Counted from the stretch's first letter, positions 7,291-14,722 are shown. The stretch: 36,496 nt of DNA from Susulua sp964536195 (GCA_964536195.1 CAZHVO010000004.1:1-36496), one strand, 5' to 3'. The notes: generated by a model not told the origin, from the letters alone. A program made the numbers and translations.

Positions 7291-8196
7291 ATGTTTGATT
7301 TAATAATTGTTGGTGCTGGTCCGGCTGGTATTACTGCAGCTGTATATGCTGCTAGAAAACAAATGAAAACTTTGATTATTAGTAAGGATATCGGTGGTCA
7401 GGCAACATGGAGTGGGGATATTGAGAATTATACCGGTTATCAGTTTATTACCGGTCCGGAGTTAAGCATTAAATTTGAAGAGCATATGCGTAGATACGAT
7501 ATTGAAGTAAAGGAGAACGAGGAAGTTATCAAGATAGAGAAGAAAGGCAATTTGTGTGGGGTTATTTCAGGCAGAGGTTCGTACCAGGCAAAGGCAATCA
7601 TAATTGCTTCGGGAAAGCGTTCAAAAGAGTTAAATGTCCCTGGTGAAGAGGAATTTAAAAATAAAGGACTTACTTATTGTGCAACCTGTGACGGACCTTT
7701 GTTTGCACAAAAAGATGTTGCGGTAATCGGCGGTGGAAATTCTGCTTTAGATGCTGCACTAGGACTTATAAATATCGTTAATAAGATTTATATGATTAAT
7801 ATTGCTTCTGAGCTTACCGGCGATGCTATAATGATAGAAAAAGTCAGCGAGAATAAAAAAGTAACAATTTTAAATAATGCCAAGGTTGTGGAAATTCTTG
7901 GCGATAAAATGGTTAGTGGGATTAAGATTACCCGAGAAAATCGTCAAGAGTTGTTGTCAGTGAAGGGGATTTTTGTCGAAGTCGGTTTAGTGCCTAACTC
8001 AAATTTTGCTACGGATTTAGAGAAAAATGAATATGGAGAAATTAAGGTTAATTGTCGTAACGAGACTAATATTCCGGGAATATTTGCTGCCGGAGATGTT
8101 ACTAGTGTTCCTGAGAAGCAAATAGTAATTGCTTGCGGCGAGGGTTCAAAAGCCTGCCTTTCAGCATCTAAATATTTAGCTACCAGTAAGTTTTAA
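7291..8196 (+). CDS. Thioredoxin-reductase-like flavoprotein (AhpF-like nucleotide domain)
   Basis: This is a 301-aa low-molecular-weight thioredoxin reductase fold. It shows the FAD site VGAGPAGITAAVYAAR, the redox pair Cys130-Ala-Thr-Cys133 (TYCATCDG), the nucleotide site GGGNSALDAA and the second FAD motif IFAAGDVTSVPEKQIVIACGEG. The HRRxxFR NADPH signature expected after the nucleotide site is missing; the segment reads MINIASELTGDAIM, more like AhpF-type or NADH/ferredoxin-linked members. It probably reduces a thiol carrier such as the glutaredoxin at 5879, which could in turn recycle the arsenate reductase at 8693. Specificity for thioredoxin itself is not shown. Confidence 0.85.
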   Translation: MFDLIIVGAGPAGITAAVYAARKQMKTLIISKDIGGQATWSGDIENYTGYQFITGPELSIKFEEHMRRYDIEVKENEEVIKIEKKGNLCGVISGRGSYQAKAIIIASGKRSKELNVPGEEEFKNKGLTYCATCDGPLFAQKDVAVIGGGNSALDAALGLINIVNKIYMINIASELTGDAIMIEKVSENKKVTILNNAKVVEILGDKMVSGIKITRENRQELLSVKGIFVEVGLVPNSNFATDLEKNEYGEIKVNCRNETNIPGIFAAGDVTSVPEKQIVIACGEGSKACLSASKYLATSKF

Positions 8197-8215
8197 GATT
8201 TATTAAGGAGGGAGA

Positions 8216-8686
8216 GTGAGAAAAATTACCGAAGATATAATCCACTTATTTCATAAGCAGGGATTTGTTATTGTCTCTACTTTGGACGCTGGAGGTAGCA
8301 TTCACTGCTCGGCAAAGGGTATAGCCGGGATAGAGGCAGAGGGTAAGGTTTATCTTATTGATCTCTATCGAGGAAAAACTTTTAGTAATCTTAAACAAAA
8401 TCCTACCATAAGCATTACAGCTATAGATGAAGATGAGTTTAGCGGATTCACCCTAAAGGGTAAAGCAAGGATTGTAGACCGGGAAGGAATCAAAGATCAT
8501 ATTATTGCAAGCTGGGAAGAGAAAGTTGTTCAACGGGTATCTAGGCGAGTAATCGGACATATTAAGAAAGAAAAGAAGAGCCCCCATCATCCAGAAGCCA
8601 TTTTTCCTCATCCTCAATATCTTATTGAAGTAGACGTAGATAGTGTTGTTGATTTAACTCCCAAAAATCTGAAACTGAAGAAATAA
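8216..8686 (+). CDS. Pyridoxamine 5'-phosphate oxidase-like FMN-binding protein
   Basis: This 156-aa split-barrel protein has the pattern of the PNPOx-like family: GFVIVSTLDAGGSIHCSAKGI, YLIDLYRGKTFSNLKQNP and FTLKGKARIVD. Such proteins bind FMN or F420 and include small flavin reductases and heme-degrading enzymes, so the reaction is unknown. The start is GTG at 8216 with a strong AAGGAGG six bases earlier. The position between the thioredoxin-reductase-like and arsenate reductase genes suggests a redox role in the same transcript. A basic, His-rich tail (KKEKKSPHHPEAIFPHP, near residues 122-138) precedes the final strand. Confidence 0.75.
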   Translation: MRKITEDIIHLFHKQGFVIVSTLDAGGSIHCSAKGIAGIEAEGKVYLIDLYRGKTFSNLKQNPTISITAIDEDEFSGFTLKGKARIVDREGIKDHIIASWEEKVVQRVSRRVIGHIKKEKKSPHHPEAIFPHPQYLIEVDVDSVVDLTPKNLKLKK

Positions 8687-8692
8687 AAGAAT

Positions 8693-9109
8693 ATGAAGAA
8701 AGTATTATTCTTATGCGTAGGAAATTCTTGTCGAAGCCAAATGGCTGAGGGGCTCCTGCGCTATTCAGGAGAAGATGGTTTCCAAGTATTTAGTGCCGGG
8801 GTTATGCCGATAGGAGTTAATTCTTTGGCTATTAAGGTAATGGATGAGGTTGGTGTTAATATCGTATCTCAAAGCTCAAAGTCAGTAAAAGAATTCTTAG
8901 GTCAACAATTTGACTATGTTATTACACTTTGTGATGATGTTAAAGAAGTTTGCCCGGTTTTTCCTGGAGAATGTAGGAGGCTACATTGGAATTTAGATGA
9001 TCCAGCCAAAACTAACGGTAGCGGCGGGGAAAGAATTACTGTCTTTAGAAGAATACGCGATCAGATAAAAAGTCATATTGAATTGTTCTTAAAGGAAGAC
9101 AGAACTTAA
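8693..9109 (+). CDS. arsC: Arsenate reductase, thioredoxin-coupled (low-molecular-weight phosphatase fold)
   Basis: The enzyme reduces arsenate to arsenite for export. The N-terminal P-loop CVGNSCR gives the CX5R motif (Cys8 to Arg14), followed by SQMAEGLLR. The two resolving cysteines of the Bacillus/Staphylococcus-type triple-cysteine mechanism are at Cys80 and Cys87 (TLCDDVKEVCP), and the general-acid loop is DDPAKTNGS (Asp103-Pro104). Length (138 aa) is typical. The presence of all three redox cysteines argues for arsenate reductase over tyrosine phosphatase. Thioredoxin-reductase-like and glutaredoxin genes upstream could supply electrons; the matching arsenite exporter Acr3 is at 14723. 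Confidence 0.93.
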   Translation: MKKVLFLCVGNSCRSQMAEGLLRYSGEDGFQVFSAGVMPIGVNSLAIKVMDEVGVNIVSQSSKSVKEFLGQQFDYVITLCDDVKEVCPVFPGECRRLHWNLDDPAKTNGSGGERITVFRRIRDQIKSHIELFLKEDRT

Positions 9110-9132
9110 TACCAAACAAAAATAAAAAATAG

Positions 9133-9181
9133 TTGACAGATTAAAGCTTGTGTGATATCGTCTATGCGAATATGTTCATAT
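9133..9181 (+). promoter_or_regulatory. arsR promoter with palindromic candidate operator
   Basis: A perfect -35 TTGACA (9133-9138) is followed after 17 bases by a weak -10 (TATCGT, 9156-9161; GATATC at 9154 is the alternative). Immediately downstream lies ATATG-TT-CATAT (9170-9181), a perfect inverted repeat with a 2-base centre, around the likely transcription start and 20 bases before the arsR ATG. ArsR/SmtB repressors bind such AT-rich palindromes over the start site, so autoregulation is a reasonable inference. Confidence 0.55.
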
Positions 9182-9201
9182 AGTGGTAAGTAAATTATCT
9201 T

Positions 9202-9534
9202 ATGAAATTGAAGAGATTACGACAAGTTTTAAAAGGTTGTGCTGACGATACAAGATTAAGAATTTTGAATATCTTGCGCGATGAGCAATTAACTGTAAAA
9301 GATATTTGTAAGGTTCTTAGTGTTAGTCAAACTAGCATTTCAAAACACCTTTCCAGACTAAGGCTACTCAAGATAGTTGCTGATAGGCGCGCAGGTAATT
9401 TTGTGTATTATAGTCTCGATACACTTTCTGACACTTTTCAGAACAAGATTGTGATTTTTATTATTTTGCAGTTTCCTGATGTAAAAATATTTAAGAAAGA
9501 TAAGGAAACCTTGCGAAAAATGAGGAGTAAATAG
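9202..9534 (+). CDS. arsR: ArsR/SmtB-family transcriptional repressor
   Basis: This 110-aa winged-helix protein shows the core LKGCADDTRLRILNILRD, the recognition helix SVSQTSISKHLSRLRLL and the wing VADRRAGNFVYYSL. The classical metalloid site ELCVCDL at the start of helix 3 is replaced by TVKDICKVL, leaving one Cys (Cys36), with another Cys (Cys13) in helix 1. If it senses arsenite it must use a different cysteine arrangement, as several ArsR subtypes do. It lies downstream of arsC with its own promoter and palindrome. The C-terminal 30 residues are basic and variable. Confidence 0.88.
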   Translation: MKLKRLRQVLKGCADDTRLRILNILRDEQLTVKDICKVLSVSQTSISKHLSRLRLLKIVADRRAGNFVYYSLDTLSDTFQNKIVIFIILQFPDVKIFKKDKETLRKMRSK

Positions 9535-9748
9535 TCTAGCCTTTCTAACTTCTAATTAAAAAATATATGATGGGGGACTTAGAAGGTAGTAAATACTGGG
9601 GTTCGTCTCTGCAAGAAACATCAACTATTTTACAAATGATAAAGTAGTGAGCTATAGCTTTATACAAAAAAACTAGCCTATTTAATTGCTTTTTTAATGT
9701 TGAATTGTAGGTAAAAAAGAAGAACTCATCTAAAAAAAGGAGGTTGTG
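9535..9748. other. AT-rich intergenic region between arsR and the lysW-like gene
   Basis: About 210 bases without a convincing gene. It holds a 25-codon frame at 9567 without a ribosome-binding site, a short palindrome AGCTATAGCT near 9650, and a strong ribosome-binding site AAGGAGG at 9737-9743 for the next gene. A promoter for the next gene is expected here, but no hexamer pair with good spacing stands out. Confidence 0.5.
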
Positions 9749-9958
9749 ATGAGCGGAAGAAGTAAGGTAAAGTGTCCGGTGTGCATGGAAAAGTTTGATT
9801 TAGAATCGGATCTAGAAGTTGGTGACATCATTGATTGTCCGGGGTGTTCTTCAGGATTACGGATTATAAGGTTAGAGCCTCTTAAGTTAGAGGAAGTGGT
9901 AGATTGTAGCGATGATTATGACGACGGTGGTGGTGATGACCAAGAAGATGATTCATAA
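9749..9958 (+). CDS. LysW-like zinc-ribbon protein with polyacidic tail
   Basis: This 69-aa acidic protein has a zinc ribbon, Cys9/Cys12 (KCPVCMEKFDLESDLEVGD) and Cys30/Cys33 (IDCPGCSSGLRIIRLEPL). Layout and wording match LysW, the amino-group carrier protein of the AAA lysine/arginine route, up to residue 49. LysW ends in EDWGE, whose last Glu receives the cargo. Here the tail is instead a Cys followed by SDDYDDGGGDDQEDDS, with no EDWGE in any frame. It is therefore a LysW-fold protein whose carrier role is unproven. ATG 9749 is chosen over the GTG at 9746 because AAGGAGG lies 5 bases before it and only 2 before the GTG. No lysX, lysZ or lysY homologues of the canonical pathway are visible here, but lysine 2,3-aminomutase and several ATP-grasp ligases follow. 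Confidence 0.72.
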   Translation: MSGRSKVKCPVCMEKFDLESDLEVGDIIDCPGCSSGLRIIRLEPLKLEEVVDCSDDYDDGGGDDQEDDS

Positions 9959-9971
9959 AAAGGGAGGGTAT

Positions 9972-10340
9972 ATGGAACAAAAACAAGTAAGAATATTTTT
10001 GTTGTTCTTTGCTATAATTTTCATTACAACTCTTGCTTTTCCTCAAGATAAGGATTTAGTTATAATTAAAGGGGTTATAGAAAAAATAGACGAAAATGAG
10101 AAGTGCATGGTTGTTAATGGGCAAAGGGTACTAATTTCTAGTGAGGATTTGGAAGAGTTTTACATGGATGTTGGCGATCCGATAAAAATTACCGCCCGGG
10201 AAAGTAAAAATGGTTTAACCATGGATAATTACGAATATTACAACGATGACGAAAATGAAGATGAAGGATACTTTGGTGGTGAAGATATTTTTGATGAATC
10301 TGTTTTGGAAGAAGGCGAATTGGAATCTCCAAGAAGGTAG
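9972..10340 (+). CDS. Exported small acidic protein, unknown function
   Basis: This 122-aa product begins with a clear signal peptide or single membrane segment (QVRIFLLFFAIIFITTLAFPQ), with likely cleavage near residue 23-25. A short beta-rich region follows (IIKGVIEKIDENEKCMVVNGQRVLI), then a strongly acidic tail (DDENEDEGYFGGEDIFDE). The start at 9972 has AGGGAGGG in front; an upstream in-frame ATG at 9912 lies inside the LysW-like gene and would spoil the signal peptide. It has one Cys. It follows the LysW-like gene by 13 bases and ends just before a strong hairpin, so these two small acidic proteins probably share one transcript. No family is recognised. Confidence 0.7.
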   Translation: MEQKQVRIFLLFFAIIFITTLAFPQDKDLVIIKGVIEKIDENEKCMVVNGQRVLISSEDLEEFYMDVGDPIKITARESKNGLTMDNYEYYNDDENEDEGYFGGEDIFDESVLEEGELESPRR

Positions 10341-10366
10341 CGATCGTGTCAAAACCGAGAATATTT

Positions 10367-10410
10367 AAAAAACAACCCGTTCATTTTAACAATGAACGGG
10401 TTGTTTTTTT
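10367..10410. terminator. Strong intrinsic terminator or attenuator directly upstream of kamA
   Basis: A perfect 19-bp inverted repeat (10367-10385 with 10391-10409, loop TTAAC) has a core CAACCCGTTCATT stem flanked by an A run on the left and T7 on the right, so it can terminate in either direction. The kamA ribosome-binding site AAGGAG starts at 10414 and its ATG at 10426. That leaves no room for an ordinary promoter between hairpin and kamA, so kamA is either read through this hairpin or regulated by it. Confidence 0.85.
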
Positions 10411-10425
10411 AAAAAGGAGATAATA

Positions 10426-11595
10426 ATGGGTAATGATGGAGAAGTTAAAAGCTTTGTTGAAGAAGAGCCTGGCGGGTGTGATTGCGATATCAAAAACTAT
10501 AGCAATTTATCCTCTGACGTCGAAACCTGGCAAGTTATCGACAAAAAATCCTTTCAAAGCATAGAAAGCCTTTCCGAATACCTACCATTGAAACAAGAAG
10601 AAAAGACATTATTAAAAAAAATCGTCAATATTTATCATATTAGAATACCTTATTACTACTTAAGCTTAATAAAGGATTTTTCAGATAATAGAGATCCGAT
10701 TCGCAGGCAATGTATTCCTTCGTCTGAAGAGTTGGCTGAAAATTCCTTTGAGAAAGAAGATCCTTTAGGCGAGAAGAATGATTCTTTTTGTTCGTGTTTA
10801 GTACATCGTTATCCCGATCGAGCCTTACTTCTTGTGACTAATCGCTGTTTTATGTATTGTCGTCACTGCACAAGAAAACGTATATGGCCTAGTGTGGTTA
10901 AAGAGCCGACTCTTGAAGAAATTAAAACTGCATTAGAGTATGTGTGTGCAAACGAAAAAATACGGGAGATAATTATCTCCGGTGGTGATCCGCTAACCCT
11001 GCCTACTGAGCGTCTAGAGTGCATTCTTTCCTGTATCGCAACTTGTAAGAATATCCAAGTGATTCGCATTGGCACGCGGGCCCCGGTAGTCTTTCCTCAG
11101 CGTATAGATAAAAGCCTTTGCAAAATGTTGGAAAAATATCAAAACATCTGGGTAAATGTCCAGTTCAATCATCCCAGGGAGGTTACTCCTGAATCGACCA
11201 TAGCCTGTCGAAAATTACAAAGATTAGGCATTCCAGTAAGTAACCAATCAGTATTGCTTAGGGGAATCAATGATGATTATAAAGTAATGACAGAATTGTG
11301 CCAGAAATTGCAGAGAATAAGAATAAGGCCTTACTATTTATTTCAGTGTGACCCGGTAGTCGGAACAACTCATTTTCAAACACCGGTAGATAGAGGTATA
11401 GAGATCATTAAGAAAATGCGGGGTTTTACCAGCGGAATGTGTGTTCCTGCCTTTGTGGTAGATGGTATTGATGGCAAAGGCAAGGTTCCTCTGCAGCCGA
11501 ATTATTTAGTTTCAAGAGAAGAAGGCTATTTAATCTTAAAAAATTACAAAGAGGATTTATTTGAATACCATAATCCTGAGGAAAGGAAGGAATGA
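10426..11595 (+). CDS. kamA: Lysine 2,3-aminomutase family radical SAM/PLP enzyme
   Basis: This is a 389-aa radical-SAM aminomutase. The 4Fe-4S motif is Cys141, Cys145, Cys148 (CFMYCRHC), the SAM-binding ISGGDPL is at 184-190, and the PLP lysine is Lys353 in GKGKVPLQPNY. The two aspartates that hold the substrate epsilon-amino group in clostridial lysine 2,3-aminomutase appear conserved as Asp309 (CDPVVGTTHFQTP) and Asp346 (FVVDGIDG); glutamate 2,3-aminomutases change both. L-lysine to L-beta-lysine is therefore the best prediction. An unusual N-terminal segment carries CDCD (Cys18, Cys20). No ablB acetyltransferase is adjacent, so an N-acetyl-beta-lysine osmolyte pathway is not indicated. 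The next gene overlaps by 4 bases (ATGA), which suggests beta-lysine is used by the following ligases. Confidence 0.88.
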   Translation: MGNDGEVKSFVEEEPGGCDCDIKNYSNLSSDVETWQVIDKKSFQSIESLSEYLPLKQEEKTLLKKIVNIYHIRIPYYYLSLIKDFSDNRDPIRRQCIPSSEELAENSFEKEDPLGEKNDSFCSCLVHRYPDRALLLVTNRCFMYCRHCTRKRIWPSVVKEPTLEEIKTALEYVCANEKIREIIISGGDPLTLPTERLECILSCIATCKNIQVIRIGTRAPVVFPQRIDKSLCKMLEKYQNIWVNVQFNHPREVTPESTIACRKLQRLGIPVSNQSVLLRGINDDYKVMTELCQKLQRIRIRPYYLFQCDPVVGTTHFQTPVDRGIEIIKKMRGFTSGMCVPAFVVDGIDGKGKVPLQPNYLVSREEGYLILKNYKEDLFEYHNPEERKE

Positions 11596-12641
11596 GAGTA
11601 GGCATAACCTATAATTTAAAAGACGAGCTACCATTTAATGTTTCTCTGGACAGTGAATTTTTTGAAGAGTTTGATACTAGGGAGACTGTAGAGGCAATAT
11701 CTGCTATATTGGTGAAGAAGGGCCATGAGGTAGTAAAATTGGGCGCAAGGGTTGATATAGTAGAGCGGATAAAAAAGGAAAAAATAAGATTTGTGTTTAA
11801 CCTTGCCGAGGGTTACAGCGGCAGGAATCGGGAATCTCATATTCCTTGCATTTTAGAGATGTTAAACGTACCTTATTCGGGTTCAGATCCGTTGAGTTTA
11901 GGTTTATCGTTGGACAAAACTCTTTCCAAAAAGATTGCTCAATTAGCAGGGATACCTACCCCGAGTTACAGGGTGGTAAAAATAGGTCAAGATTTGAAAG
12001 ATGTTGATGCAGGGCTAGCTTATCCTTTGATAACTAAGCCTTCTTGGGAAGGTTCCAGTAAAGGTATATACAACTCATCAAAAGTTTCAAACAAGACAGA
12101 ACTCGAAAAAAACATATTATTTCTTTTTGAAAAATATCCTGACCAGCCGGTATTGGTAGAGGAGTATATCCAGGGACGCGAGGTTACTGCAGGTATTATT
12201 GGTAATACTACTCCGCGTTTATTAGGGCTTATGGAAATAGTGAATAGAAACAATACCGATGATTTCTTCTATTCCTTGGAGGTTAAAAGAAATTGGCGTA
12301 AGTTAGTTGACTATAAAACAGATTCGAATATAATAAAAATATTAGAAGGCCAGTTATGTGACTATGCAATGGCGGCATTTAAAGAGTTTGGCTGCCGGGA
12401 TATCGCCCGAATAGATTTTAAGATTTCTTGGGATAATAAGATATTTTTCCTGGAGATAAATCCCCTGCCGGGTTTATCTCCAGAATACTCCGATTTGGTA
12501 ATAATGACCCAGAAACTTGGTATTGCTTATAAAGATTTTATTTCCGAGATTCTGCATCAGGGTTTATCGCGATACAACTTAGTTGATCGGAATAGTCTTC
12601 TTTGCAGAGATAGCTTGATATGTCAAAGAAAAAGGTTATAG
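11592..12641 (+). CDS. D-Ala-D-Ala ligase-like ATP-grasp ligase
   Basis: This 349-aa ATP-grasp enzyme has the layout of D-alanine-D-alanine ligase. It shows EGYSGRNRESHIPCILEML near residues 74-92, SLDKTLSKKIAQLAGIPTP (ATP-grasp entry), KPSWEGSSKGI (nucleotide loop), LVEEYIQGREVTAGI and the metal-binding end IDFKI...FFLEINPLPGLSPEYSDL. True Ddl proteins end this block with NTLPGMT; NPLPGLSPEYSD here and the lack of nearby murein genes point to a related ligase for another amino acid pair. It overlaps kamA by 4 bases and the carboxypeptidase-like gene by 22, so its substrate may be beta-lysine; that is inference. Confidence 0.85.
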   Translation: MRVGITYNLKDELPFNVSLDSEFFEEFDTRETVEAISAILVKKGHEVVKLGARVDIVERIKKEKIRFVFNLAEGYSGRNRESHIPCILEMLNVPYSGSDPLSLGLSLDKTLSKKIAQLAGIPTPSYRVVKIGQDLKDVDAGLAYPLITKPSWEGSSKGIYNSSKVSNKTELEKNILFLFEKYPDQPVLVEEYIQGREVTAGIIGNTTPRLLGLMEIVNRNNTDDFFYSLEVKRNWRKLVDYKTDSNIIKILEGQLCDYAMAAFKEFGCRDIARIDFKISWDNKIFFLEINPLPGLSPEYSDLVIMTQKLGIAYKDFISEILHQGLSRYNLVDRNSLLCRDSLICQRKRL

Positions 12642-13567
12642 AGAGAATGGTCAAACCCCAGCATCTTGAGTGCGGCGATACTGTAGGTATTGTAGCACCT
12701 GCTAGTTCTTTTGACCCTGATAAATTTAAAGAGGGGATAAAAAAACTGCGAGGGTTAGGTTACAAGGTAAAATATGAGCGTGCAATATTCAGCAAATATT
12801 GGTCTCGGCCTGGACATGATAAGAAACGGGCCGAACAGATTAATCGCATGTTTGCCAACAAAGAGGTAAAGGCAATTTTTTGCGCCAAAGCTGGTTATGG
12901 TTCAGTTGATATATTGCCGTATTTGGATAAAAAAATTATACGCTTAAATCCTAAAATCTTTATCGGCTACAGCGACATAACCACTCTCCTTTTGTATCTT
13001 CAGAAAATTGCCAATTTGGTTGTATTTCACGGGCCAGTAGTTTCTTCTGAAATCCATAACGACATGCATCCACTTACTATTGATTACCTTATTAAGCTAT
13101 GTAGCAATCCTCAACCGCTTGGTGCGTTGAAGTTCCCGCAACTTGTTTCGCTAAAAGCAGGCAGGGCTACGGGAGTTCTGGTCGGCGGAAATATGTCTTT
13201 GATCGTTAGAGCTATAGGGACTCCTTATCGAATTGAAACTAAAGATAAAATACTTTTTTTGGAAGACGTAGGGGAGAGCTTTGATGTTGTTAGGGGGTAT
13301 TTTTTGAAAATGAGACGGGCCGGAGTATTTAAAAGAATAAAAGGGCTAATTTTTGGGAAAATGATTGATTGCTTTGATAAGGAACACAATCTAGTAGATG
13401 TGGTAAATGAAATATTTAAAAATTATGATATACCTATATTATTTGGTTTTCCTTCCGGCCATTTAAGAATTAGGGGAGGGCTGCATGTAACGCTTCCTAT
13501 GGGCGTTGAGGCAAGTATCGATACTGATTCCTTAATAGTTCAGATTGATGAGCCGGCAGTTAGTTAG
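12620..13567 (+). CDS. LD-carboxypeptidase/MccF-type serine peptidase (MEROPS S66 family)
   Basis: This 315-aa enzyme is of the family that includes the murein tetrapeptide LD-carboxypeptidase LdcA and the microcin C immunity peptidase MccF. The catalytic triad is visible as Ser118 (FIGYSDITTLL), Glu215 (LFLEDVGE) and His281 (GFPSGHLRIRGG), with the family block ATGVLVGGNMSLI at 183-195. There is no signal peptide, so it acts in the cytoplasm. The start overlaps the ligase by 22 bases; an alternative ATG at 12647 with GAGAG in front would remove the overlap. Position after a lysine aminomutase and a Ddl-like ligase suggests it trims or recycles an amide product of those enzymes, or protects against one. 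Murein recycling is the conventional alternative. Confidence 0.85.
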   Translation: MSKKKVIERMVKPQHLECGDTVGIVAPASSFDPDKFKEGIKKLRGLGYKVKYERAIFSKYWSRPGHDKKRAEQINRMFANKEVKAIFCAKAGYGSVDILPYLDKKIIRLNPKIFIGYSDITTLLLYLQKIANLVVFHGPVVSSEIHNDMHPLTIDYLIKLCSNPQPLGALKFPQLVSLKAGRATGVLVGGNMSLIVRAIGTPYRIETKDKILFLEDVGESFDVVRGYFLKMRRAGVFKRIKGLIFGKMIDCFDKEHNLVDVVNEIFKNYDIPILFGFPSGHLRIRGGLHVTLPMGVEASIDTDSLIVQIDEPAVS

Positions 13568-13582
13568 AGGGATGAGTTAAAA

Positions 13583-14692
13583 ATGAAAAAATATGATTTT
13601 GGCCTTAGTTGGAGCGGTACCATCCAAGAAGGTTTCGTTAACCTTCTTCAGACTGCTTGTAAGGATAAGAAGCTTTCGTTTTTGTGGATTCCCGATGAGA
13701 ATATAAAAAGTGTTTTACGGGATTTGGATGGGAAAAAGATAGCAATAAAAACACTTTTAGACACCGAAGCTACCTATAACAAAAAAGATGATCTTTATGC
13801 CCGCATATGCTATTTGGTAAAAGATTCCGGTGGTGCAGTAATTAACGATCCCGACCGGACAAAGTCTGCCGTTGACAAATCTGCCATACACTATGAGTTA
13901 ATAAATGCCGGTATACCTGCTCCCTATACGGTTATCGTGCGGAATTGGCAGCCAGATACTTATTGTTTATCAGATGAGGAGAGAAAAAAAATAGGAATTC
14001 CTTTTGTGATAAAACCAGCCCTGGGCTATGGACAATTGGGGGTTATTAGGGATGCTCGAGGGTCAATACTTGAGATAGCCCAAGCAAGGAATTTTGACCG
14101 AGGTGATAATTTCCTTCTTCAGGAAAAAATTATCCCTATAGAACTGGGTAGAAAACGGGCTTGGTTTAGAGTTTTTAATGTTTTTAACTCGATTATTCCC
14201 TGTTGGTGGGATGACCAGCGTAATTTATACGAACATGTTTGTTATGAAGAGTTTAATACGTTTGGTCTCTTTCCTTTGGTAAAAATTGTTTCAAAAATTG
14301 CCGGTTTTACCAGGATGGCTTGGTTTTCTACTGAAGTTGCGATTGATAAGAAAAATGGCCATATACGCTTTTTAGCCATTGACTATGTTAATGATCAGTG
14401 CGATATGGGAATGCAAAGGGAGACTCCTAGTGGAGTGCCGGATGCGGTTGTAGAATATACAGCTAATCATATAGTTGATACTGCCCATCGTTTTATTCAC
14501 TCAAAAAGAGTAAGTAAGCGGTATTCTATACGCCTTCAGGATGCCCGTGTTGAGCTGGCCGGTTTAGGTAGCGCGCCAGATCTTCTAAATCCTGCATTGC
14601 TGCGAAAAAAAACTAATCCAGATACCTTTCGTTATAAAGTGTTACGTTTATTTAAAGAGTCAGCCCATAATAATAGTAGAGCATGCCTGTAG
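13583..14692 (+). CDS. Divergent ATP-grasp-like ligase, substrate unknown
   Basis: This 369-aa protein has an ATP-grasp-like middle: KSAVDKSAIHYELINAGIPAPYTV, then FVIKPALGYGQLGV (nucleotide loop), FLLQEKIIPIE and a final RFLAIDYVNDQCDM block in the place of the metal-binding end. The usual Glu-x-Asn pair of that block is not clear, so activity is uncertain. The N-terminal 100 residues look like a pre-ATP-grasp domain. The C-terminal 60 residues are basic and unassigned. It starts 15 bases after the S66 peptidase gene and closes the aminomutase operon; acr3 follows after 30 bases without a clear ribosome-binding site. It may add a second amino acid or modify a carrier; no direct evidence decides this. 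Confidence 0.65.
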   Translation: MKKYDFGLSWSGTIQEGFVNLLQTACKDKKLSFLWIPDENIKSVLRDLDGKKIAIKTLLDTEATYNKKDDLYARICYLVKDSGGAVINDPDRTKSAVDKSAIHYELINAGIPAPYTVIVRNWQPDTYCLSDEERKKIGIPFVIKPALGYGQLGVIRDARGSILEIAQARNFDRGDNFLLQEKIIPIELGRKRAWFRVFNVFNSIIPCWWDDQRNLYEHVCYEEFNTFGLFPLVKIVSKIAGFTRMAWFSTEVAIDKKNGHIRFLAIDYVNDQCDMGMQRETPSGVPDAVVEYTANHIVDTAHRFIHSKRVSKRYSIRLQDARVELAGLGSAPDLLNPALLRKKTNPDTFRYKVLRLFKESAHNNSRACL

Positions 14693-14722
14693 CTGTTGCC
14701 GGTTTAATTAAAAAATCATAAA

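Noticed and set aside
9567..9647. 25-codon frame (MMGDLEGSKYWGSS...) between arsR and the LysW-like gene
   Set aside because: It has no ribosome-binding site, no recognisable similarity and AT-rich surroundings; chance is the simplest explanation.
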